DNA from: Diphasiastrum complanatum
Lineage: Eukaryota; Streptophyta; Lycopodiopsida; Lycopodiales; Lycopodiaceae
Assembly: GCA_029204225.1 (NCBI GenBank)
Contig: CM055095.1
Location: 51,404,841 to 51,468,840, forward strand
DNA: 64,000 nt
Reading direction: 5' to 3'
Part shown: positions 12,258-21,417 of the stretch, in pieces
How the letters are laid out: every line of letters starts with the position of its first letter
Position numbering within the stretch: position 1 is the first letter of the stretch
Position numbers and translations under genes: made by a program
The notes under the pieces: generated by a model
What the model was told of the DNA's origin: nothing
Databases searched by the model: none
The model's input: the letters and a program-made list of their open reading frames with translations, nothing else

Positions 12258-13200
12258 TTTTGAGCTCTCAGGCTCTCGACATAGGATGAACTATTGTTGT
12301 TCTCCTGTCTGTTCTGTGCTAACTTGTTTCTCGAGTTCTGGCGGCAATCCATGGCTGCGTGACCCTTCTTGTGGCAATGGATACACTCAATCTTGGGATT
12401 GAGCCAACAAGTATCTACTGTATGCCCATCTCTTCTACATCTCACACAAGTCTTCTTGTCTGCACCTTGTTGTTTCGACCTCCCTTTGGTCTTCCAGTTG
12501 CCCTTGCTTGTTCCCTCTGCTTGCTGGTCACAATCCTACCTCTGATTGGACTCCCTCTTAGGATTAAATGCTTCTTTGATCTTTCTTTGTTCCGTAGAGG
12601 GCCTGGTCAAAACCATCTTTGTGATCCAGATGTTCTCTGGCCTCGACTTCCTCTCGAATCTTGACAATCGCCTTTTCGAGGTTTATGGCGGGATTTTTCG
12701 CGAGCAGGGCTCTTGTCGTCTGAAATGATCTGGGTAAGGCTCTCAACAGGTACGTGAGCTACTTCTCAGCTGACACAACGTTCTCTACTCCAGAGTTATG
12801 TAGTGACAGAAACAAATCCTTCATCTTTCTTATGAAAGAAGTGAGGTCTTTTCCATCCCACTGCAAATTCGTCAACTGATCTTCCAGCATCATGATTTGA
12901 CTTCTTAATTTCATCTGAAATCTGGTGAATAATGCATCCCACATCTCCTTAGCTTTGGAGAGTATAGCCAGGTCAAGTGTGAGACTATCTTTGATGGAAG
13001 ATGATAGCAAGGCTATTGCCTTGTCGTTTTTCTCCCTCCATTTGCGTAGCTCCTTGCCTGTTGTCGTAGGCATTTCTTATGTGCCATCCACCCAAGGGAA
13101 GAGTCCTTCGCCCTTGAGTATCAAAGATGTCTTAACTTTCCAGGCCAGAAAGTTAGATCCCGAGGAATCAAGTATTGTGCAGATCTTGCTCTGCATGCTG
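12194..13200 (-). pseudogene. Copia element B: gag with zinc knuckles
   Basis: The capsid segment (12759-13073 plus upstream codons to about 13200) contains NFLAWKVKTSLILKGEGLF, GKELRKWREKNDKA and QIMMLEDQLTNLQWDGKDL, typical of copia UBN2-type gag. Downstream, CIHCHKKGHAAMDC (12345-12400) is a CCHC zinc knuckle, preceded by a CxxxGH-like copy (CRRDGHTVDTCW). An in-frame TAA sits before EMPTTTGKE and several frame changes follow, so the gag is broken. Confidence 0.85.
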
Positions 13201-13316
13201 CTGATTGAAGCTATTGCTTCTTGGAGTCTTTTCTCTTGTTGATGGTTGTTTGTTTGAATGCTTGGCCTCTTGGATCTGCTAGCTTCTTGGCTATGTCAGA
13301 ATTTGACAGGATGACC

Positions 13317-13329
13317 GGCTCTGATACCA
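13317..13329 (-). other. Primer-binding site of copia element B
   Basis: The minus strand reads TGGTATCAGAGCC, complementary to the 3' end of plant initiator tRNA-Met. One base separates it from the LTR end at 13331. This fixes the element's 5' side to the right and its orientation as minus. Confidence 0.92.
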
Positions 13330-13330
13330 C

Positions 13331-13690
13331 TGATGGGGAATGAGAAGAATAATTTGCGAAACAATCGCGAAGAAACCGCGATTCCCTCATGAGTCTCAGA
13401 TGGAGTTCAGATCTGATCGTTGGACACTGCCAGCTGAATCACTCCTATAGTCCTCCAGAGTGTAGTCAGGCACTACTGATCTACGTTCATAAATTTTAAT
13501 ACAGCATTCAACATAGTTTCAACCAAGGTGCGAAATTCAAATGAACAAGAAAGAACTCAGACATATGATTAATAGTAGAAGCATTTGCATTCAAGATCAG
13601 ACACAACAGAAATTGACATGTGCGCAAAGGCTACGATATCAACTATTGATTTTCCTCTCTGATTCTTCAGGCACTGCATGCAAATCAAAA
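13331..13690 (-). repeat. Right (5') LTR of copia element B, truncated
   Basis: This copy starts TGATGGGGAATGAG and matches 7972-8330 with roughly one difference per 10-15 bases. Similarity stops right after GCACTGCATGCAAATC, and the remaining 690 bases of the left LTR are absent. The sequence beyond belongs to the histone-like gene block, so a deletion or rearrangement joined the two. Confidence 0.85.
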
Positions 13691-13783
13691 TACATCAAAC
13701 CAGCCTCCACAACTAGATCTGATATATCTGTTGTCTTCTCTTTCAGGGCATCACAAAAGTCTTTATTTGTGTGATTTACATAA

Positions 13784-14629
13784 TTAATTGAACTTAGACA
13801 AAAAAAAAAATTGACCTCCTAACTTATCTCTCTCTTTGGCAACATACTCATCAAAAACTATATATCTCTCAGAATCCAAAAATGAATCTTTCAGATCAAC
13901 AGGAAATCTTACAGAAAGATCTTTATAAAAGTCACCTATTAAACTCTTATCTAGATCCGATATTATTTTATCTACAATAGAGGTCATATCCTCGTCATTG
14001 TGGGATGGAATGGAAGGAATGGAGGAGAAACTACTTGAATAGTTAGGGGTGATGGGAGGAGAAGAACGCTGGGCGGACTGGAGTGATGGTACAACCACAG
14101 GACGAGAGATATGAGGGGGGGATGGTGACTTGCTGGGGCTGAGTACTAACTTTTGCCTGGCAGGCCTGGTGGGCTTGGTCTGCTTTCTCCTTCTTCGTTG
14201 AGGAACATGCCCTCTCTTTGTAGGTGGTGGCCTAGAGGTGAACCCACTCTTAAAAACCTGATTGTATGTACTCCTCAGCCTCATGACAAGATGCATGTCC
14301 TGAGGCATGAGGGTAACTCTCTTGGCGTGCATAGTGCAAAAAGTAGAGTCCTCATAGAATTTAACCTGAAAGTCCTCATAGGCAGTATGGAGGGCTTCCA
14401 GGGCTGTTATGTTTCATCGAACATCATGTGAGAGTGACCTTGTCACAGACCTGTAGAAAGGAGCACGGGAAATCAGGAGATTAGTTGTCCTTTGTAGTCT
14501 CCTGATATCCCTTAGTCATGGTCTTCTCGGACGACCTACTCTCCTACCAATGCCCACTGCCCTTCCTGCAGGAGGACGAGGAGTTGGGGCAAATGTAGAA
14601 AGACGTGCTGTCTGCTTGGTATGGGCCAT
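13784..14629 (-). pseudogene. Histone H3/CenH3-like protein with long C-terminal extension, two TGA codons
   Basis: Read from ATG at 14629, a single 282-codon frame reaches TAA at 13784. The N-terminus HTKQTARLST resembles the H3 tail (TKQTARKST). The histone fold follows: LRDIRRLQRTTNLLI (alpha-N and alpha-1), ALEALHTAYEDF (alpha-2), FYEDSTFCTMHAKRVTLMPQD (alpha-2 end, L2 and alpha-3) and LVMRLR, matching H3 [21 protein letters not shown]. Two in-frame TGA codons lie at 14516-14518 (codon 38) and 14414-14416 (codon 72). The second sits where CenH3 proteins carry Trp, so a TGG-to-TGA change is a simple explanation. After the fold comes a tail of about 170 residues that canonical H3 lacks: a basic Pro/Arg/Lys-rich stretch, a Ser/Pro-rich stretch and a more acidic end. 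No introns are seen, unlike typical plant CenH3 genes. An AATAAA signal lies about 25 bases past the stop. It is more divergent than replication-coupled H3; whether it is a true CenH3 or a mobile-element H3 relative is open. Confidence 0.8.
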
Positions 14630-14853
14630 TTCAAGCTATGGTATCGCTACGACACACCCAACGGACAGAACAATGGGTATCATAGACAGGAGGTGCGTGA
14701 TGGCAATATAGGAGATGGCATATCGCATTGACACGCGGAGAGGGAAGTGCTATGGGAATCTGAGTGAATGGGCGCATGGCAGTGATATGCGAATAGCGAC
14801 AACAAAAAAAAACAGACGAGGAGCGCTAGGGTCGTCCATCTTCTGGGTCGTCC
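14630..14853. promoter_or_regulatory. Putative bidirectional promoter region
   Basis: This 224-base gap separates the starts of two diverging frames, the histone-like gene (-) and the acidic-protein gene (+). Promoter function is inferred from the head-to-head arrangement only. I see no clear TATA box. The segment contains several scattered GATATGC/GCGATA-like motifs, which may or may not be functional. Confidence 0.3.
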
Positions 14854-15360
14854 ATGATTGGTTTGCCTGCCCCTACCACTCTTGTAGTTTTGGAGGTTTC
14901 CATTATTGATGAGGTTTTAGGAGGTGTAGAGGAGGCCAGGCAGACACAACAATATGATCCTGCCAAGGCCCATTCTTTGTCTATCTCTCCCTTATCTATC
15001 GTGAGCGAGATTGACTTGAGCAGAACCTTGATGGACATCCTTGTGTACCATATGGACGATATCGCATTCTTGTTCGTTAGCGACATCGGAGACATAATGG
15101 ATCTCAAAGAAGATGAAATATTATCTCTTATGTTAAGGATGATTTCTGAATTTAATGATTTTATTGACTTTGATGATGACAACCTCATAGATGGCATCGA
15201 CTATGAGGACCAAGAAGAATGGGCAAGTGGCATAGATGCCCTTCAAAGGATGCTATCTGAGAGCAGGGCATATGAGGCTAATATGTTGAGTGAGGAGGAG
15301 ATTTTGGCTTTTCAGAAAAAGTATTTGCCATCTCCCGTATATACTATTCCAGCTGACTAG
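14854..15360 (+). CDS. Unidentified acidic protein, 168 residues
   Basis: An ATG-started frame ends in TAG at 15358. The protein is strongly acidic in the middle and C-terminal half, for example DFDDDNLIDGIDYEDQEEWA, and has amphipathic Leu/Ile-rich segments (DILSLM-type helices). I recognise no domain. The frame stays open for about 30 codons past the TAG (GHNLEAAGVIQADEEDLLS), so the TAG may be a mutated Gln codon or this exon may splice onward. It lies head-to-head with the histone-like gene. A possible role as an acidic histone-binding partner is speculation based only on charge and position. Confidence 0.4.
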   Translation: MIGLPAPTTLVVLEVSIIDEVLGGVEEARQTQQYDPAKAHSLSISPLSIVSEIDLSRTLMDILVYHMDDIAFLFVSDIGDIMDLKEDEILSLMLRMISEFNDFIDFDDDNLIDGIDYEDQEEWASGIDALQRMLSESRAYEANMLSEEEILAFQKKYLPSPVYTIPAD

Positions 15361-15522
15361 CAATCGACCATTATTGTTGGTCACAATTTAGAAGCTGCTG
15401 GTGTGATCCAAGCTGACGAGGAGGATTTGCTAAGTACACTGTCTCACAAAAATCATTTACTATTTAACGTGTAACTAATGATTGATCTGCTAGTTTGACT
15501 AACACTTGATTATGTGTTGTAG

Positions 15523-15907
15523 AAAATCGTTGAAATTAATGCCTTTGCTAGCAGGCATGGAGGATTGAGAGAGAGACAAGGCGGGAGACAGAAGGATGCC
15601 TCATTGGCTCATTACTTGAAATATTTTGTAAATAACGAAATTTTTATTCTTCATGAAAGGTTTTTTGTGAATGCGAGAATCTTAATCATGGCCATCAAGG
15701 CCCTATCTTATTTTGCCCAAGGGAATAAATATCCAAAAAAATACATATAGAATCACTTTTGTCAAAAGAGATGTTGCTCTTAAAGTGTTCAATTACGTGC
15801 CAGAAAATGTTCCTATGAGATCATCTGCTCTGGCAATTCTATCAGGATATATAAAAGGAGATCCACTCGATTTTTGGATACGTATGATAGGAAAAAGTCC
15901 TTCATGA
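15523..15907 (+). pseudogene. Possible downstream exon of the acidic-protein gene, frameshifted
   Basis: After an acceptor-like TATGTGTTGTAG at 15511-15522, an open frame reads KIVEINAFASRHGG and DASLAHYLKYFVNNEIF and stops at 15748. A second frame continues the same coding character (RITFVKRDVALKVFNYVPEN, PLDFWIRMIG) to TGA at 15907, so a frameshift near 15725 is likely. No upstream donor joins it cleanly in phase. I do not recognise the family. Confidence 0.4.
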
Positions 15908-16013
15908 CCACACAACAAAAATTGTCCTTAGAGACAATGCAAAAACATGATTGTACTCTTTTCCATTTAATGTATGTGAAATTTGAAAATTTCTAATCAC
16001 ACGTATTTTATCT

Positions 16014-17930
16014 TTATTGAATGCCATCAATCCAGTTTTGGCTTATAAATTTACATGCTTTTTTGAATCTTTGATATTCAATTGATCTTGTTGTGTATCG
16101 AACTTGAGCCCGTCTATAAAACCATTGGAATAGCTGAATGATGTAACTATTTTTTGAGGATGTTCCACCATGTTGTGTATTTCGATGAAATGCTGCTCTT
16201 GCTTGCCAATGTGATTTCGAAGACCATATACTCAAACTGCCATACTTTTTTGCAAAAAATGATGCATGATGTCTTAGTATGTGCTGCAATATCAAAGATT
16301 TATGCATTGGTTAGAAAAACATGCATTTAGAATCTACCATGCAAGTTTATACTAAAATTATAAAATTGTAAAACATTGTTCAAATGTATCCTACCATGTA
16401 GTGGGTGATGTGATCTGAGCCCCAAGCCACCCTAACTGCATCTACAAACTCTATTGCTGTTTTCTCTAATAGGAGTGCATCCGCATATGAAATTGTGTCT
16501 TTTCTAAGCACTTCAACCACATTATCGAGCTTTTTCCAAACTTCAACCTTCTTTGCCCTTGTTGTTTCTTTATCTTCAAAGTCTTGTGTTGCAGAAATAA
16601 CATCTTTCCAAACCGAGTATTCGATCTTAGACGACTCTTTAGAATGATTTGATAAAAATCGACGAGCTTTGACTCCTCCTATGCTAGGTTTACTGGGTAC
16701 ATTTCCTGTTTTTCTCGAAAGCATTTCATCTTTTTGTATTTAAACATGTCCTTTATGAAGGCCCGCTTTTGACAACACTTCCTCTAATTGAGCTATTGCT
16801 TATTTTGATGTTGACTCTGGCTTCATATGATCCTTTATGATATCTGGATAACTTGTTCTGCTAAAAATCCAGGAAAGAACATCGTGATCCTCTTTGATAA
16901 CCTGTCCAACATATGGAATCACAAGTTTTTATATATTCAAAACAATTACCAAAAGAAATTGCACATGAATAACAGCTTTTTTTTACATGAAAACATGCTA
17001 GCCACCATATGTTGTTTTCTGATTGCACACTGAAGTTGAGATCCCTTGAGTTTGTTGCATTGTTCAATGCTCCATTCATGAGAGTAATACTTACTCTTTC
17101 CAACTTTTGTCCTTTTATAATTTGGGATTCATCTAGCTTGACCACCAGAATAAGTTTGCTCATACTAACACTTGTAATATTATAGAATTTCACTATAAAT
17201 CTCAATAAATGATTTAAATCCACAAATAAGTTGTTGGTAGAATCATATGACAAATTTCCAGACTTTGAATTGTAAATCTCATTGATGTGAAAAGGGATTC
17301 CAATGACGTTTTGCATACCCTTATTCAATACATCTCTCTCCAATCTTATCTGAAAAGGATGAGGAATGAGAAATTTTCTTACATGCAATTGTCCAAAAGC
17401 CTCTTTAATAATTTTAAATATACTGGCATATGCCTCCCTGCTAATACCTGAGAAATCACATGCTCCCTAAATTAAAATTCGGTCGATTACCTTACCGACC
17501 TCGTTCATCAAAGCCTCACTGATCTTGGACTTGATTCGAGAATATCGATTATTGTCCAATAAAGACTTTGTGGACTTGGTTGTCAATATCGAACTCAATG
17601 ATTTTCCAAATATGTCATTGTCCCTCATATGCTCATTTGCAACCAATGCTTATCTGCAAATGATTATGAAAATCAACAAACCCAAATAGGCCACACAATA
17701 AATGTCATGCTACTTCACAAAACAAAAATAAAATGATTCAAATCAAATCCTTACTTCAATGCTTGAACCCTTTTTCTCCGTTGGCCTCGATTTAGCAAAA
17801 GCTCATCAATGTCCTTCAGAATTCTTTTTCACTTGTTTCTTTTTAATTTCTTATCTAGTATGCGAGTTTTTTCTTTTAACTGGTCATTTGATATACGTAA
17901 TGTCTGAACAACTTGTCAGAATTGATCGTT
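16014..17930 (-). pseudogene. Transposase-like protein (DDE-type, multi-exon), decayed
   Basis: Several exons can be read on the minus strand. The first (about 17912-17755) encodes a Lys/Glu-rich coiled-coil-like segment ending at a GTAAGG donor. The second starts near 17653 and contains SRIKSKISEALMNEV, HVRKFLIPHPFQIRLERDVL, LILVVKLDESQIIKGQKLER and SVQSENNIWWLACF. A later exon (16724-16395) ends AWGSDHITHYM at a GTAGGA donor. The last (16283-16014) begins HILRHHASFFAKKYGSLSIW and continues to RAAFHRNTQHGG. The HITHYM/HILRHH junction in phase 0, with the YGSLSIWSS...TQHGG block, resembles the C-terminal core of a large family of transposon-encoded proteins in animals and plants with the pattern H(I/V)T(P)Y(M/I)H...H...F...E. 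The expected Glu after the WSS block is Trp here. Several stops (17470 region, 17840 region) show decay. I am confident of the family resemblance, not of the superfamily name. Confidence 0.55.
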
Positions 17931-17937
17931 ACTCAAA

Positions 17938-18718
17938 CAAAGCTTGAAATGGTGTGATCCCACCAATAGCACTACTAGGAAGCCTATTACATAAGTAATT
18001 AGCACAAGTTATGGCCTCCCTCCCAAAAAGTGATGGGTAGAGATGCATCAAGTCTTAAAGACTTTGCACATTCACAACGACTCCTATTTTTCCTCTCGGC
18101 CACTCCATTTTGCTGGGGGGTGTAAGGACATGTGAGCTCTCTCTTAATGCCATTGATCTCACAAAAGTCTCTCATCTTGTTGGAGACATACTCTCATCCA
18201 TTATCACATCTTAGAACTTTAATGCAAGAACTAAGTTGCTTTTCCACTAGAGACTTAAACTTTGCAAAAGCTTCATATACAAGGCTTTCCTTAGGCAATA
18301 ATTCAATCCAAGTGTATCTAGTACAATCATCTATAAAAGTCACATACATTAAAGCACCTCCATTACTTTCATGAGAAAAAGCATGTACATCCGAATGGAT
18401 AAGATACAAAGGTGAGGTAGATCTTGTTAAAGACCTCTTGTAGGAAGTCTTGTGTGACTTTGCAAGGCCACATGCCTCACACACTTTGCCACACTTCTTG
18501 AAGGATTTTGGTAGGCCAAGAGCTAGCTCCTTTGATGCCATGGATTCCATTGATTGAAGATTAGGATGGCCCAATAGTTTGTGCCAAAGCTCCACTTGAG
18601 TCAACTCCTCCCTAACCATATTCACACTTTCAATAGCCACATTAACATCCAACTTAAAGAGCCTTCCTTGCTTAATGCCACTAGCTATGCACTTATCACT
18701 TTTCAAGATGGAACACAC
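17938..18718 (-). pseudogene. Copia element C: integrase
   Basis: The pre-integrase zinc motif is LWHKLLGHPNLQSM with CEACGLAKSHKTSY. The core has LIHSDVHAFSHESNGG (first Asp), VTFIDDCTRYTWIELL, IKVLRCDNG (second Asp) followed by a stop, and further on TPQQNGVAERKNRS (Glu). The end ITPFQALFE is cut at about 17930. One in-frame stop after CDNG and others before the end show that it is inactive. Confidence 0.88.
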
Positions 18719-18894
18719 TCCATTCTTGAAATGTACATCTAGTCCATTGTCAATTTATTGACCAACACTAAGCAAGTTTTTTGTAATGGATGGAACATAC
18801 AAAACATTATCAAGATCTATCCTCTTAGATGATCCTAAGCATAATGGAATAGATCCTATGCCATCTATCTTACATTCTTGATCACTAGCAGTGT

Positions 18895-19559
18895 TTACTG
18901 ACTTCTTAGAATCATTACAAGAATAGATGTGAAGTTTGCTTTCTCATCACCATTATGTAGTGACAAGGACCCCATTCTTGTTTTGAGGTGTAGAAGCCTA
19001 CTCTCCTCGGCCACAAGAACATTATGAAATTTATCAATTGATGGAAGTTGGTCTTGAATAGCAAAAGATTGAACTAGATTAGAGAACTCATCTCCTAATC
19101 CATTCAAAATTACTTGTAATAGTTCATTGTCTTGGATCTTTTCTCCTATAGATCCCAATTCTTTGTTCAAAGATTTTATCCTTAGGACATACTCTTGTCC
19201 ATTTTTTCTACTTCCCCTCATGCTTTGCAAGATCAAGTTTCTTAGCATAAGCACTCTTGAAGTGTTATTGGACTCATAAATATTCTTTAGTAAATCCCAG
19301 GCCTATTTTTATGAGGTGCAAGAAGCCACCTCCTTCAAGAGGTCATTGCATTCAACTTTAAGCAATGTAGGGCTAATCTAACCCTCTTTTTGCAGTTTAG
19401 TTGTTCTTGGGCAGCTTGAGGCTCTTCCTCAACTCCTAAAACAAAATTAAAGAGGTCATGAACCACAAGTAGTGATTCCATCCTCACTTTCCAAATGGAA
19501 TAGTTTGTGGAAGTTAGTTTCTCACTAGATTCTAACATATATCCACCCATGGATGACAT
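18895..19559 (-). pseudogene. Copia element C: gag
   Basis: ATG at 19559 starts a frame with EKLTSTNYSIWKVRMESLL and VLGVEEEPQAAQEQL, the copia gag N-terminus. After a stop the same coding resumes (19254-18895) with NLILQSMRGSRKNGQEYVLR, ELLQVILNGLGDEFSNLVQS and VAEESRL, the C-terminal half of the UBN2 domain. The gap between the pieces contains stops and frameshifts. The same gag type recurs in the elements at 26.7, 33.9 and 50.0 kb. Confidence 0.85.
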
Positions 19560-20141
19560 TGTGAGTGAAAGCCTATGAGATGCACAAAGATCTCTTGATA
19601 AAGAGTGATCTAAGATAGATTTCTAGCTTTCCAAGAAGCTTAGAATCTCGGCCCAATCAATCCTAATTCAACTTGGATGATGGTATGATAGATCTACTTC
19701 AAATATCCTAGCAAATCACTCCTCCAAAAAATTGATTCTAGTACAATTTTGTTTGATATTTTGCACACACTTAAGATCTGAAAAAATCAGCCTTATAGAT
19801 CTGATCTAATGCTTCAAAATGAATTGCTTCATTGACTCAATTCACTATTTGATCATTAGCATTCAATAGATTGAACCTAGATCTAGACAATACACCAAAA
19901 ACCTTGAATTTTGGACTAATATGCACATTTATGAGTCAAAAACACATGAGGAAGTTGATTTGAAGGTTGTTGTATGTTTTCACACGTGTGGAAAGTACTT
20001 CATCAGCTCACAAATTGATCTTGACCAAAAAGAATGACGATACCTCTCTCCTTGAACTCGCCCTCTCAAGTAAAACTCAAAAACAACACATTGTCAATGA
20101 TTTCACAAGAACTATTAATCATTTAGATCACTCTTAGACTT

Positions 20142-20154
20142 GGCTCTGATACCA
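20142..20154 (-). other. Primer-binding site of copia element C
   Basis: The minus strand reads TGGTATCAGAGCC, complementary to initiator tRNA-Met, directly next to the LTR stub that starts TGTCAATTTTT at 20155. Confidence 0.9.
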
Positions 20155-20244
20155 TGTCAATTTTTAGAGAAAAAGGACAATTATGATTGTACTTATCAAT
20201 CATTAAGAGTTATTGATTGCTTAAAAATGCGATGATAGTAAGGA

Positions 20245-21021
20245 CATTGGGTTGTGCTGTCCTTTTTTGCACACAACCTTCATAGTCCAACTCAAGCGAC
20301 GAAGTATCTTCTCCATACAACTTTGGAGATCAAAGTCTTCATTATTCCATACTGCCAAAAGTAAGTGATTACATAGAATATATTCAAGTAGCATTTTGTT
20401 TTAGATATTGTAATTCCTTCAGTTTAACTAATTATCTCTTGTTTGCAATAAGCATTGGAGTATGCATGTAATCTCCCGTAGGGAAGATTCGAATGGGATC
20501 ATTAATCCCATCTGTTTAAAGATGAATTCCTTGAGCTCTACCCATGCTGAAATGGACGTGATGTACAGCAAAATGTTGCAATTTCTGCCAAGGCTGGATG
20601 GGGCTACTGTAAATAGCCACCTGGAGATTGTTGATGCAGAAGTAAGAATTTCTCATCAAGTATCTGATAAGTAATTTGATTTGTTTTTTTCAAAGTGCAC
20701 AACTAACCTATTATACATTTTGTGATTGAAGTCAGCTCAGCAAGATGATGGACACAGTTGTGGATGGTTCTCCATCCGCAATATACAAGACTGGTACATC
20801 ATGCAATCCGGGGCTCCAGATATACGAGAGGTAAATAGACTAGTTAATGGCCTAAGTTATTTTCGATTATTTTCAATTTGGTTTCTGATAAGTCAATTGA
20901 CTTGGTTATTTTGGATTTGCAGTATAAATGTCGAGCATTTACAATGAATGAGATATATGAGTTTCGTCAACAAATGTTGGTGAACTTATTATCTCATGCA
21001 ACACCTAGTCCAGCTACATAA
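20245..21021 (+). CDS. Ulp1-like (C48) cysteine protease, spliced, possibly inactive
   Basis: Ulp1/SENP-type enzymes remove SUMO or related modifiers from proteins; transposon-borne copies are common in plants. Four exons can be read: about 20245-20360, 20453-20641, 20732-20830 and 20923-21021 (TAA). Donors are GTAAGT, GTAAGA and GTAAAT; acceptors are ATAAG, TGAAG and TGCAG. Exon 1 ends EIKVFIIPYCQ and exon 2 begins HWSMHVISRR, the beta-strand and catalytic His of the family. Exon 3 has AQQDDGHSCGWFSI, with the oxyanion-hole Gln and nucleophile Cys. The expected catalytic Asp (usually D-S-L) is Asn in CLKMNSL, which may abolish activity. Exons 2-4 join in frame with no stops. Exon 1 joins exon 2 with a one-base phase mismatch and has a stop just upstream, so the 5' end is damaged or I mis-set that junction. 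The upstream part of the gene is cut by copia element C. Confidence 0.82.
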
Positions 21022-21417
21022 ACGGAAGGGCAATCAAGTCCACAACTAACACTAGTGTAGGGTGGAGATAATCCATATTACTTTGAGCTGTAAATAGTAG
21101 ATTAAATAGAGATATACATTTTTGATGTAATGCCCTGTGAATAATTATGGGCATATAGAAAGATAGAGACAATGGGGTAAAAGCATCCATTGTAAAATAC
21201 AAGACGCACATATATATTCTCAGAAAATGAAAAATATATTTTAATTATAAGAGTTTTTACAAATCTTGTGTCATGATTGCTCTATTATCTGCACAATTCC
21301 TCCCAAATCTTTGCATTCGATTTTCTCTTCATGTCTTATTACATTTCTGCACAAACATACATTAATCAAATTACAGTTAGTGATCCAAATGTTGACAAAA
21401 AGTATAATGGATACAAA

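Larger units (their letters stand above)
17931..20238 (-). mobile_element. Truncated copia element C inside the 13.7-22.7 kb block
   Basis: The minus strand shows an initiator tRNA-Met primer-binding site (20142-20154), an LTR stub of at most 85 bases (from 20155, TGTCAATTTTTAGAG), then gag, protease remnants and integrase. RT, RNase H and the second LTR are missing: the integrase frame stops at about 17930, just before exon sequence of the transposase-like gene. The element therefore interrupts the block and was later trimmed at both ends, or was captured already truncated. Confidence 0.8.
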
